From positions 62,001 to 126,000 of the forward strand of contig CAJNYU010002006.1 of assembly GCA_905331475.1 (NCBI GenBank): a stretch of 64,000 nt of DNA. Direction: 5' to 3'. The stretch comes from Rotaria socialis. Its lineage: Eukaryota; Rotifera; Eurotatoria; Philodinida; Philodinidae. The notes below the pieces were generated by a model that saw nothing but the letters and a program-made list of their open reading frames with translations, was not told where the DNA came from and searched no databases. The translations under genes were made by a program, and so were the position numbers. Shown one piece after another: positions 23,212-33,251 of the stretch. Position 1 is the stretch's first letter. Each line of letters opens with the position of its first letter.

Positions 23212-26142
23212 ATGAATCTACGACATCTTATTGCAGCAAATCCGGGAGCTTCCTTCTCTATCGTTGCCCACGAAGCATTAGATCATATTGTTGCTGATGG
23301 CGAAAACGATGATTGTATCAGTCAAGAACATGGATATGTTTCACATCAACGCTCTCGACGTCGATTAAGAGTGAGTTTTTGTTTATGTTTAGAGATATTA
23401 CTATTGTAATGATACGTATATATTTAACAGTTCGTGACATGTTAGTATCATTCAATTGATTGTTATCGGAAAAAACATAGGTATCATATTTGATTTCATC
23501 ATGTTGATTGATCTGATTTATTATAAAAAAGAAAAGAAAAGAAAAGAAAAGAAAAAGTGAATTTATTTGATTGAACTTTTAAAGAGAAAGTATAATATTG
23601 AAAGTACATTGATTCTTTCACTAGCAAGAAGATATTATGAGATGTTCTTGATAACAATTAGTTATTAATGATAGACATTTCTTTTTTTTGCTAAAATAGA
23701 AAATGAGAGCGAATATCTTGTTGTAATATGCGCACATTTCTTTTCCATTATTATGGATGTGTACTGTCTGTTCCAGAGTAATAAAGTCAAGGACATGGCA
23801 ATAAATGGTTGCGTATCTACCAGTACGCGACTTATTGTAGGAAAAGATTGCCTGCGTCATAGAACAATCAGGCAGCTTACATTAGCAGGCCAGAAAAAAG
23901 AAGACCTTCTTATTCCAAAATTGCAACTGTATGAGTATAGTACAATAGTATTGTCTATGCACAGCCCTAATGGGTTTTATGTGCTGAGACAAAATACTTA
24001 TGTAAAACAAAAGAAATCGAACGATGTAAAGAATAAATAGACGCAAAAAAGCATTAGAAATGCCATCTGGATCTGGTTGAAGGAAAATAGAACAGCTAAA
24101 GCAAATCTCGAAGAGCGTATGATATCATCATTAGTAGACGCGTTTGACTGTGAAATGAATATCAGCACGATTCAGCTTGCTAAAAAGCAAACCAGCTGCG
24201 TGCCAATGCGCGACACGCAGGTAATTTATTCTTCTGGAATTCTTTCATTCTTATTTATGTACTCATACCAATCTCATTCTGTGCCATGTTTCTGTACGCG
24301 ATAATTATCCAAAAAAGAATATAGACGCCAAAAACAAACACAACTACCGACAGTCATCATATGTGTTATGCGCACTAGTAAACGCCATTAGCACTTTTGT
24401 TTTTTTGTCAGTTTGCCTGTGTCTTTATCATATATACATTTGTACACAGTTGAGAAAAAAATTGAGTGACGAACTTTTCAATGATGGAAAATCAATCATC
24501 AACGCTAAAACGACCAACAAAAGTGATAGAAATAAAATAATTAGCAAGAACATGTTTAGTTTTTAAATGTTTGTATTTTTTTTTCTATTATATTCTAGCG
24601 AGACTTCAATGCATTACCAGAAAAGGTTTTACTTGCTGTGTTTTCCTATTTACCGCACGCTGAATTATTGCGTTGTGCACGCGTTTGTCGTTTATGGCGT
24701 GCCTTAAGTCAAAATTCAAAATTATGGAAAACTGTTTTTCTTCGGCCAGATCATCATGGTTTACATATTAAAAATCTCGATCAATTTCTTAGTTTAATTG
24801 GTCATCGTTTTTCATTATCATTACAATATATTGAATTACCTATGGAATTAATAACAGCTGATGTTTTACATGAATTAGCTAATAAATGTCCGAATTTAAA
24901 ATATTTAACACTAGACTTTTCAACAGCTATGCAGTTACATGATTTCAATGATTTAAATGCATTTCCATGCAATCTTAAAATGCTCTGTATTTGTTTGTCT
25001 GAAGTTATATTTCTGGAAGGATTTATGAGACGTATTTATGCATATCTATCATCATTAGAAACTTTACAAATCATTGGTATGTTACATAAATGATGTCAAG
25101 AAGATTATTTTTAACGGTAGAATTTGATTTTTTCTTCTTCTTCTTAAGGTACAATTGAAAAATCAAGTGAAGCTGAAGAAGAAGTCTATGAAACAATTAA
25201 TATTAGTAAAATTAAAGCACAAACACCTAATCTTCGAGTGAGACGCTTTTAATTTCTAATTTCTAATTTCTAATTTCTAATTTTGATTTATAGGTTATCA
25301 ATTTATATGGTATATTTTTTGTTGATGATAATCATATAGAAATATTAGCATCGGGTTGTATTCATCTTGAGTGTCTTGCATTGAATTTTTGTACACGTGT
25401 CAAAGGTATGAGTTTCAAAATTTTATTGCAACGTTGTAAAAAGTTACAAACTCTTCTTCTTCAAAATACTGGTATGAATATAGAAATGAATAGCATTCGA
25501 AATATTTTATTATATTATTATTTTTTATTCTAAATAAACAGGTATCGAAGATAATGCAATGTTAACAGCTGGCTGGGAGTCGTCTTCTATTAATGAACTT
25601 GATATATCATCGACGGAACTAACTGAAGATAGTTTTTTAAATATATTTGCACGCATGCCAAAATTAACTTATTTAGCGGTACCGAATTGTGACGGTTTTA
25701 CTGATCACGTAGATACATAGTATTCTACTTTGTTTTTTGTTACTACATTCTTTTTTCATTTGATTATTCAAGGTTCTTAACCAATTAATCGATCAAGGTA
25801 AACTATCGAATATGCGTGCTATTGATTTAAGTAATACCGTTAATTTGACTTTTGAAACGGTGTTCATTTTTCTTAAACGTCATGGTCGACAATTACGTGG
25901 TTTATCATTTGCTGGTAATCCAAAAATAACAGAGCAATTTTGGATAAATGCAATAAAAAGTTTGAAAAATATAAGGTATTTTGTTTTTTGATTCTCAAAA
26001 TAGTCTTCGTTAATTGATATTTGTAAATCAATGAAAATAAGCGATAACATATTTAATACTGATGCATATCGAATATAGTAAACACTTGAAAAAAATCATA
26101 GAAGGTCAATCATATGTTTACTGTTTACCATATTTGAAATGA
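23212..26142 (+). CDS. F-box / leucine-rich-repeat protein (FBXL type), about 445 aa
   Basis: Probable substrate receptor of an SCF (Skp1-Cullin-F-box) ubiquitin ligase. Exons: 23212-23370, 24599-25076, 25149-25237, 25294-25471, 25542-25708, 25773-25975 and a tentative last exon 26079-26142. After a 53-residue leader ending RSRRRLR comes an F-box (LPEKVLLAVFSYLPHAELLR, then CARVCRLWRALSQNSKLW). The rest is LRR-like, with repeats such as CIHLECLALNFCTRVKG, CKKLQTLLLQNTGIED, SSINELDISSTELTED, PKLTYLAVPNCDGFTD and GRQLRGLSFAGNPKITEQ. I cannot assign a specific FBXL orthologue. The first intron (1.23 kb) is far longer than the others and contains open stretches that might be extra exons. The end is uncertain: an alternative terminal exon might lie near 28688-28801, beyond the assembly gap, but its frame does not fit. 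Confidence 0.85.
25252..25283 (+). repeat. AATTTCT heptamer repeat in an intron
   Basis: About four tandem AATTTCT units lie inside the short intron between exons 3 and 4 of the F-box gene. A simple repeat with no evident function. Confidence 0.7.
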
Positions 26143-26354
26143 TCGTAAAGTTGAAATATTATCGTTCATTGATTTTGAGAAAAAGCTTCAATCTATAGTA
26201 AGAAAAATGTAGAAACTTCGGATTTCATCCGAAAGTTATGTGTACTGCAAAAAGTGCATGGGACATATGAGTCATTCTAGAATGTCTGAACACCAAAATT
26301 ATCATGAGAAACTAGGCAATTTGATTTTTGGATGCAGTTTTTGTGCATTTTGAG

Positions 26355-26454
26355 NNNNNNNNNNNNNNNNNNNNNNNNNNNNNNNNNNNNNNNNNNNNNN
26401 NNNNNNNNNNNNNNNNNNNNNNNNNNNNNNNNNNNNNNNNNNNNNNNNNNNNNN
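26355..26454. other. Assembly gap (100 N)
   Basis: Exactly 100 consecutive N, a conventional gap of unknown length. Sequence on either side may not be contiguous. Confidence 0.99.
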
Positions 26455-27689
26455 AATTAGTTAATTTAAAAAATAGTATGGTACCTTATTAAGTACAAAT
26501 TGGTGTTACTCACAGATTAAACTAAGGATCATACGAAATTTATGAATGCAGTTTAATTCTTGATCGATCAGCACCTTCTATTGATATTAGAAAAGTCTTT
26601 CTCGCAAAAGATAACGTGTCAGCGTCTTCATTTATCTTGAAACGTCATAATAAAATTCAAGTTTTCGTGTCATTTATTTTTACAATCTATGAATGTTTTA
26701 GGTTGCTTGCATAGATATCGATCTAGTATAAGATGGAGAGGCCCTGGTCAGTGCTCACATATAGATCACAATGATTCTTTCCACATAGTTAAGAAGAAAC
26801 AAAGAAGATCATCATCATACAATCGTGTTGCACAATTTTATTCGATTCAGCACCTTGAAGAATTTCCATACGGTGATCGTCTTTGTACAATGCATCACAT
26901 GGAAATGTATTCAGTGATAGAACTTTAAAAATCAACAGGTGAAGAATTGAATCCTTTTTCTGCCATCGATTTCAATGAAATCGAAATCGAGAAGAGTCGT
27001 GACCCTACCAAAATAAATAAAGTACTCATATAATTAGGCCCAGATAGAGAGGATAAACGACTCCAGAAACAGCAGCATTTGTCAAAGTTTCAAAAAATTA
27101 ATCATTAATAAAAAAATTTAGTTATTTATTGCCGCTTTTTGATACTTACAAATTTCTAATTCTAGCTTTTTAATTTATCGCAATTTAGTTTCTAGTGTGT
27201 ACAATGACAGAGAATTGCACACTCTATTACGCTATGAATTTAATTTTGAAATAATTTGTGTTTTCTATTCAAATACGGATGAGAAATTGAAAAAAACAAT
27301 ACAGAATCTTTATTTAGAAGAATTTGAATAGACATTGTACTAGAATATTTTTAACGAAAGGATGCGACAAAAGATGTTTGTATATGAATTTGTAGAGTAT
27401 TTTAAGTACGGTCAAACTATGAAGTTAATATCTCAAAAACACTAGTTGTTAGTGATGAAACAACAACAATATCGGATAAGTCAAATTTTTACAGATGGAA
27501 ATTTTTGATGAAAGTGTTAAGATTTTTTCTAAGTCAAAATTGAATCTGCCAAACTTTTGAGAACATCATTCGATATATTTTGATGTGTTCTTTCAAATGA
27601 GACTACACTTTCAGTGGATACGATCTCACTGATCCGGCTAAGTTGCCCAAAATGCGCGAGCATGCTTTCTGAAAATGAAATATAGTGCC

Positions 27690-27772
27690 AATGAGCCATA
27701 TTTACACTTTACTTTTTGGCCACGATTTAGCTGGCGTCGTGGCCAACAAGCAAAGTGTGAATATGGCTCATT
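27690..27772. repeat. Imperfect hairpin, 36-bp arms
   Basis: Left arm 27690-27725 and right arm 27737-27772 pair at 33 of 36 positions around an 11-base loop. The arm ends read AATGAGCC and GGCTCATT. It could be a very short MITE or a transcribed hairpin; no flanking duplication is clear. Confidence 0.7.
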
Positions 27773-27897
27773 AAAATTTATTCCTGGATGTGGCACTTTT
27801 ATGAGTTTCAAAAGATAGCCCGTAATCAATAGTATCTTTGGTGAAAAAAATCTCAGCTATATCTCTTATAACTTGAGAGACAATGAAAATATACTGA

Positions 27898-28082
27898 AAA
27901 GTACTGCAGTAAAAGAAACGTCTGATTTTGATTGAGTACCCATACTTTCAAGTGGTATATCTCGAGAATGGCTCATCCGTTTGAGATAANAAAGTACTGC
28001 AGTAAAAGACACGTCTGATTTTGATTGAGTACCCATACTTTCAAGTGGTATATCTCGAGAATGGCTCATCCGTTTGAGATAA
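27898..28082 (+). repeat. 92-bp direct duplication separated by one N (probable assembly artefact)
   Basis: Copies 27898-27989 and 27991-28082 differ at a single base and abut a lone N at 27990. This is the pattern of two overlapping contig ends joined without being merged. The 67-codon minus frame here is a translation of the duplication. Confidence 0.85.
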
Positions 28083-30687
28083 AACTTTTGGTTTATTCCT
28101 AGCTCGGATGTAAATATCTACTGTAAAAATATCAGTCAAATCCGTGAGATCAATTGAGGATTGGTGGTCGTGGTCTACGTGCAATGCCTCGTAGGATAGC
28201 TATGAGATAGGAAATAATGAGACAAAGTTATATTATCTCAATTTCCTTTTATTGGTGTATTTTTTTGATAACGTTAGAATTCACAGCTTCTGTCTCTTTT
28301 TAATCTGGTTTTATGAAACTTAATAGATTTACAGCGTATATATGCCAGAGAGAAAATATAAGTTAATAAGTTACATATTTGACATCAGTGCATTCTAGCG
28401 ATATGATCTCGTCTATAAAAAATAGGCGACAATAAAATAAAAAGAATGTTGACAATCATAAAAATAAAATCGAGAGATTTTTTAGTAGAGTTGTACTTAT
28501 CGTACTTTATTTTAATAAATTTGTATTTCTTTAATCGAGAGAAAATTTATTTTCTATTGACTATAGAATACTTTAATCAATCTTACAGTTTCGAGTAGCT
28601 GAGTAGATTTAATAGTAAACACTACACTCGAATGTTATTACTAACCTTCTTCAATCGAACATTTATTTTTGCTTTTGTTCTTGTAGGAGGATATGTTGAT
28701 TCAACGAAGACCACGAAATGCTACTGATAACAATGCTGCATCATTAAGAAAATATTTGAGTTTAAGTGCCACATCTATTCTCGTACTATATGAGCTATTT
28801 TAATTCGATGATATTTTCTACTGGCACATTTAATACCGTACTTTAAATAAATTGTAAAAAAGTCATAAACTGATATTTTTGTTCGTTGATAGATCTCAGC
28901 TTATATCAACTTATCTTACCTGTAATTATAATAGAATAACTAAATCAAAATTTTAGACAGTGACAATGAAAGCACAGATCATATCTCATGATTTAATAAT
29001 ATTCTTAGTTTTGGTATAGCTTTATTTTTATGCGTAACACTCTTTATTTGAGTGAATTTTTTGTATTTGTTTTTCGAAATTTACCAAAAAATAGCTTAGA
29101 AATCAAAAGTCCTCATAATTGACGTAATTGAATAGAACTTCACACACTTTTCTTGCTTAATATAATATGATTTTTTTAGTATCCCTCATAGTTAAAAATT
29201 ATGATTTATTTAAAAATTAAACAGTTCAACAAACGTCAGTAAATAATTCTATTTTTCTATGTCTTCTATGAAAATCTTAGAAGATTGTAGTTTCATTTGG
29301 GATAACTTGAAAGTTTTATTTGTCCTACGGCTGAACTTTGAGTGCTCTTAACATATATTATTTTCATTCACATTTATTTGACATTTCCATAAGTATAATT
29401 ACATCATCTTTCAAGATTAAAAAAATTATTCGACAACAGGACTAATGAAGTTTAATCCTCTGTGTGTTTGAATAAAACTATTCTTGTGGATAGAGCTGTC
29501 GGATTAGCAATATGCAAATGAGAAAGCGTAAATTTTTTAAACATCTACGTTTTGTTTAAAAATTACTGGTACATAAAATCGATACAAAAAAATATATATA
29601 TATATCTAAAATTAAAGAATGTGAATGGTTAGTCGTTAGAGACATTCATTTTTGTGTGGTCTTTTGGGAATATAATGGTAAAAGATATTGATGTAACTAA
29701 TTAATCTTTGTAAGAAAAAAAAACAACGGAAACAATAGTTTATTTGTTCTGGATTAGGGCAATTTGGCCTTTGTGTATAGGATAAATTTTAATTTTCAGT
29801 GATTCTAAAGAAAATTGAAGCCCTCCAATATGCTCATAAAACATGAACTATAATAGCATTTTCCCCTTCAACATTCATCATCCTGTCAATTCTTGTATAC
29901 TAAATTTCCGTTTTTTTTTCCGAGTAGCATGAAATAACTATCATCATTGAGTTGCTTCGAAAAAATACTGAATACTGGTTGTATAGTTATTATGAAATTT
30001 GCTTAGCAAATTTCAGCATGACAGATTTCAAAGTTTTAATATTTTTTAAAAGTAATTCTGGAATTTTAGCCCATGTTAGTTTGTATCAAAAATCTTGCTC
30101 TATTGTTTTCTGTTCAAAGTAGGTAAATATGATATAAAAAAAGTACTGATAAATGTTATTTTAATTCATTATATACACTAAAATACAAGTAGAGAGGCTC
30201 AACAAATGTCGATTCGAAAAGATTGACTCTTCTAGAAAAAGAATATTTATAATTGATACTTTTAATACGTGATTGTGATAAAGTACTAATCTTGCAAATA
30301 TAATTATAGATTTTATAGATTCTGATGGTGTACTCTGTTCAATTCTCTTCAACTTCGTATCTGTGCGTTGTTCAGTAATTAGAATTATTGTCTAAAATAG
30401 TAATTCAAATTCAATCAAGGCTTTTTTCTGTACAATGATTCATCTAAGACAAAAAGAGTTGCAAAAGATTAGCATCAGTGTTGCCTGACTTTTGGCTATT
30501 CACATATTTTATTTCATTGCTAGATAATCATTCATAACCTGTTCGATGAATTATATGAAATACTCGGCGCTGTTTCGTTAGTTTTAACTTCAAAAAGATA
30601 TTTTTCTGCTATATGTGGTCAAATTTTATTCCATTAGATATTGATTATTGCACAGATAATAAATTATAATAAGAAGAAAGTGTTGTT

Positions 30688-31118
30688 TTATTGTGATGAT
30701 TTCGAAGTTTCACGTCGAAGTTCCGCTTCAGCAGTCGTTTCAGCGACTAATTCAAATAATATGTCTAACTTAGCACGAAGATAAGCGTTGTCCTCGTCTA
30801 ATTCAGACCTTTGCTTTTCTAATGCGACTAGTTCTTCGGGACTAATTGGCGGTTCAACTAAAAAAAAGGCGAAAGAACCTTTCATAGTTAAAGATGATGT
30901 CATTAAATATTACCAAGTTTCCAAACACCTTCAACAAGATCTAATATCAGTCTTACATCACCAATATGAATGTCAATTATTTGATATCTTGATCCAAATT
31001 CACGATCAAACTCTTGAGAAGAAAATTTGAGTGGCGAACGTGATGCAATTTTACGAGGTTTGGCTCGTTTGGTTAGAAATGCATATTTTTTGCCTACTGG
31101 TAGTTTCGATCGAAACAT
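30688..31118 (-). CDS. CBY1: Chibby homologue, copy A, 124 aa
   Basis: Chibby proteins are small coiled-coil proteins of the basal body and distal appendages needed for ciliogenesis; vertebrate CBY1 also binds beta-catenin. Two minus exons (31118-30914, 30857-30688) give 124 residues against 126 in human. The N-terminal half has the family pattern of a basic segment (KPRKIASRSPLKF), then strands around GSRYQIIDIHIGD ending GVWKL, matching the human run that ends in NGQWIAE. The second exon is the leucine-zipper half (RSELDEDNAYLRAKLDILFE, then VAETTAEAELR), corresponding to the human LEEENNLLRLKVDILLDML and SESTAESHL. An acceptor-like AG lies five bases before the ATG. It is the partner of copy B 1.6 kb downstream on the same strand, and the two are strongly diverged. 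Confidence 0.88.
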
Positions 31119-31621
31119 TTAATCTATAAAATAAGTATGAATGCTAAGAAAAGGTTGGATAAACTTTCTTAGATTATTATTGAATAATCTTCGTCAGAAA
31201 AAAAAAGAAAATGAATGAATATTTAAATGAAGGCCTTCCAAGTATTGCGTATCATAGAGGCGTTGGCCAGATAGATATGTACAATTTGAGAAGAAGAGTG
31301 AAGAAATCGTGACATGGGATGACTAGAAATGATAAAACGAAAGATAACAGATACTATTTACTTTAGACCGAGTATGATTCAGTTTACAAGAATTTCTTTT
31401 AAATTATTATCTCAATAAAAAAGAACCTCTTTTTTGTTCTCTTTAATCGTCGTGAATTCGTTTATAGGTCGAATATTCTGAATAATAAAATGAATCAAAA
31501 TCAAGCCTGTGTAATACATTAAATTCAATATTAAGAGTATGTCCGATAGATGAAGACACACTGTTAGAATTATTAACAACTCTTAAATGATTATGCATAC
31601 TATTCGATTTCATTTTTATTA
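31119..31621. other. Spacer between Chibby copy A and a fold-back element
   Basis: 503 bp of AT-rich upstream sequence for Chibby A. No exon or repeat recognised. Confidence 0.5.
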
Positions 31622-31703
31622 GTATATGTTGCAGGAGAAATTAAAATTCAGTAGAATTTAAAATTCTACTAGTAGAAATTAAAATTTTAATCTCACCTAG
31701 GGC

Positions 31704-31782
31704 AAATTAAAATTTTTTGTATTTTTTATATAATTTTCCATTNAAATTAAAATTTTTTGTATTTTTTATATAATTTTCGATT
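31704..31782 (+). repeat. 39-bp duplication across a single N (assembly artefact)
   Basis: Copies 31704-31742 and 31744-31782 differ at one base and flank N 31743. The opposite arm of the inverted repeat carries this segment only once, so the duplication is almost certainly not in the genome. Confidence 0.9.
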
Positions 31783-31842
31783 TTTCTGAAATAGGTAAAA
31801 ATGTACTGTTTGTGTGATGGTGTGGGTGGATGTGGGTCTATA

Positions 31843-31866
31843 TGTGGGTGTGGGTGTGGGTGTGGA
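31843..31866 (+). repeat. Internal telomere-like TGTGGG tract
   Basis: Three perfect TGTGGG units plus a fourth ending TGTGGA, preceded by two isolated related units near 31820-31836. TGTGGG is the hexamer I recall for bdelloid telomeres. Here it sits in the loop of a fold-back element, not at a chromosome end. Confidence 0.6.
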
Positions 31867-32154
31867 AGGATATGAGCCCGTACTAATCGAACCCTCACCC
31901 TCATGCTCATCCGCACTTATATTGTGCATTCAAACTGACTTTGTACAGCTACACCCACACAGATGATTGACATTCGCACAAACATTCCTGTCCAGACCTC
32001 AAGACGATTATTCTTTTTTACCTATTTCAGAAAAATGGAAAATTATATAAAAAATACAAAAAATTTTAATTTGCCCTAGGTGAGATTAAAATTTTAATTT
32101 CTACTAGTAGAATTTTAAATTCTACTGAATTTTAATTTCTCCTGCAACATATAC

Positions 32155-32751
32155 ATTCACAATTAAAAGATCTAATATTGACTATCTTTCACATTTCAAC
32201 AATCTTGAAGCAAGTATCATCGAACACGTACGTTTCAGTATTAACTTATGTCAAATTGATATAAGTTGAAAATTTTTAACTTAAATGATAATAAATATTG
32301 CTTTTTAATTTCTCCTTAGAAGTTTTTATTGTTATAAACCATGGATTTCATGTCAATTGTGTTCTTTTCCCCATTGAACATTGTTTCTCACTATCAGAGT
32401 TTCATCACAATAGAGAATATCTGTTGAAATGTATGATTGCATCAATTTTATAGTATTCCAATACGCGTATGCAACACACAGCGTTAGTATTGATAAAAAT
32501 TACCAAAATGAAATTCATCCAATTCTACACATATACTTTTAATCATATGAAATAGCAGCAGTTAAGGTTAGATAAAAGTTTTCAAATTAGTTGTATTTTA
32601 TTTCAAGTACGACTACAAGCAGACGTAAACATTTTTGCAACTGTATATTTACGAATTCATCGATAATCAGATCTTTACATGCGTAACAACAATTACTATA
32701 CATAGATAAGATGTTACACACAAGACAATATACTGTTCAACATTTATTTTG
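32155..32751. other. 3' flank of Chibby copy B
   Basis: About 600 bp of AT-rich sequence with no gene seen. Contains AATAAA-like motifs on the minus strand compatible with polyadenylation of copy B. Confidence 0.45.
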
Positions 32752-33162
32752 TTAACCATTACGTCGAAGTTCGTGTTCAGCAGTGACTTCAGCAAGCATT
32801 TCAAGTAGAATATCCAGTTTCGTTCGAAGAACATTATTATCTTCTTCTAATTCTCGTTTTCTCTTCTCCAATTTTGTCATTTCACGAGCACTAACTGCTG
32901 TGCTGACTATTCCATCTACATAAAAAAAAGAGCAATATTGCTATTAGATGACTACGAGATAGAGAAAGCTTATACCTGCTATCCAATCGCCACGTTCAAT
33001 ATCGAATGCGAGTTTTTGAGTGCCAATACGAACATCAATTGTTTGATATTGTGGACCAAGTTCGCGTGCAAGTTCTTCAGCAGGTAATTTCAGTGGTGAA
33101 CGTGAGACAACTTGACGAGGTTTGGTTTTTCGAATCGAAAACGAACTTCGAAGAAATGACAT
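32752..33162 (-). CDS. CBY1: Chibby homologue, copy B, 116 aa
   Basis: Second Chibby-family gene, same role class as copy A (basal body, Wnt modulation in vertebrates). Minus exons 33162-32976 and 32915-32752 join in phase at the same place as in copy A, so the intron position is shared and predates the duplication. N-terminal features: KTKPRQVVSRSPLKLPAEEL, then GPQYQTIDVRIG and RGDWIAG (closest of the two to human NGQWIAE). The zipper half reads ELEEDNNVLRTKLDILLEML, then AEVTAEHELRRNG. It lacks the short C-terminal tail of human CBY1. It begins 90 bp downstream of the MORN1 stop on the same strand. An acceptor-like AG precedes the ATG by about 30 bases. Confidence 0.9.
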
Positions 33163-33251
33163 TCGTTTTCTTTTTCTTTTATTATTTTATCTATAAAAAA
33201 AGGAGAAATAAAAAAATCGATAAATGCTTTACAAAAAAAAACGATCAGCTT

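Larger units (their letters stand above)
26143..30687. other. 4.5-kb non-coding interval with assembly gap
   Basis: Contains a 100-N gap (26355-26454), a 36-bp-armed hairpin (27690-27772), a 92-bp duplication around a single N (27898-28082) and a short perfect palindrome (29993-30015). A 79-codon plus frame at 26689 and a possible exon at 28688-28801 have no recognisable domain. Nothing else is supportable. Confidence 0.5.
31622..32154. mobile_element. Fold-back element, 140-bp identical arms, telomere-like loop
   Basis: Right arm 32015-32154 is the exact reverse complement of left arm 31622-31801 once a 39-bp assembly duplication plus one N (near 31704-31782) is discounted. Outer ends read GTATATGTTGCAGGAG. 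The termini fall in TATA-like context, so a TA target duplication is possible but cannot be fixed. The 213-bp loop has no long reading frame of its own and holds GT-rich sequence including a TGTGGG tract. Likely a non-autonomous DNA element, lying between the two Chibby genes. Confidence 0.75.

Noticed and set aside
27866-28069. 67-codon minus frame with an internal protein repeat
   Set aside because: It is the 92-bp N-junction duplication read twice, an assembly artefact.
28688-28801. Possible terminal exon of the F-box gene (reads MLIQRRPRNATDNNAASLRK)
   Set aside because: Good acceptor and tidy stop, but the phase does not fit the exon ending at 25975, and a gap intervenes; the nearer exon at 26079-26142 fits phase.
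31707-31929. Pro/His-rich minus frames
   Set aside because: Translation of the GTGGGT tract and the fold-back arm; not a gene.
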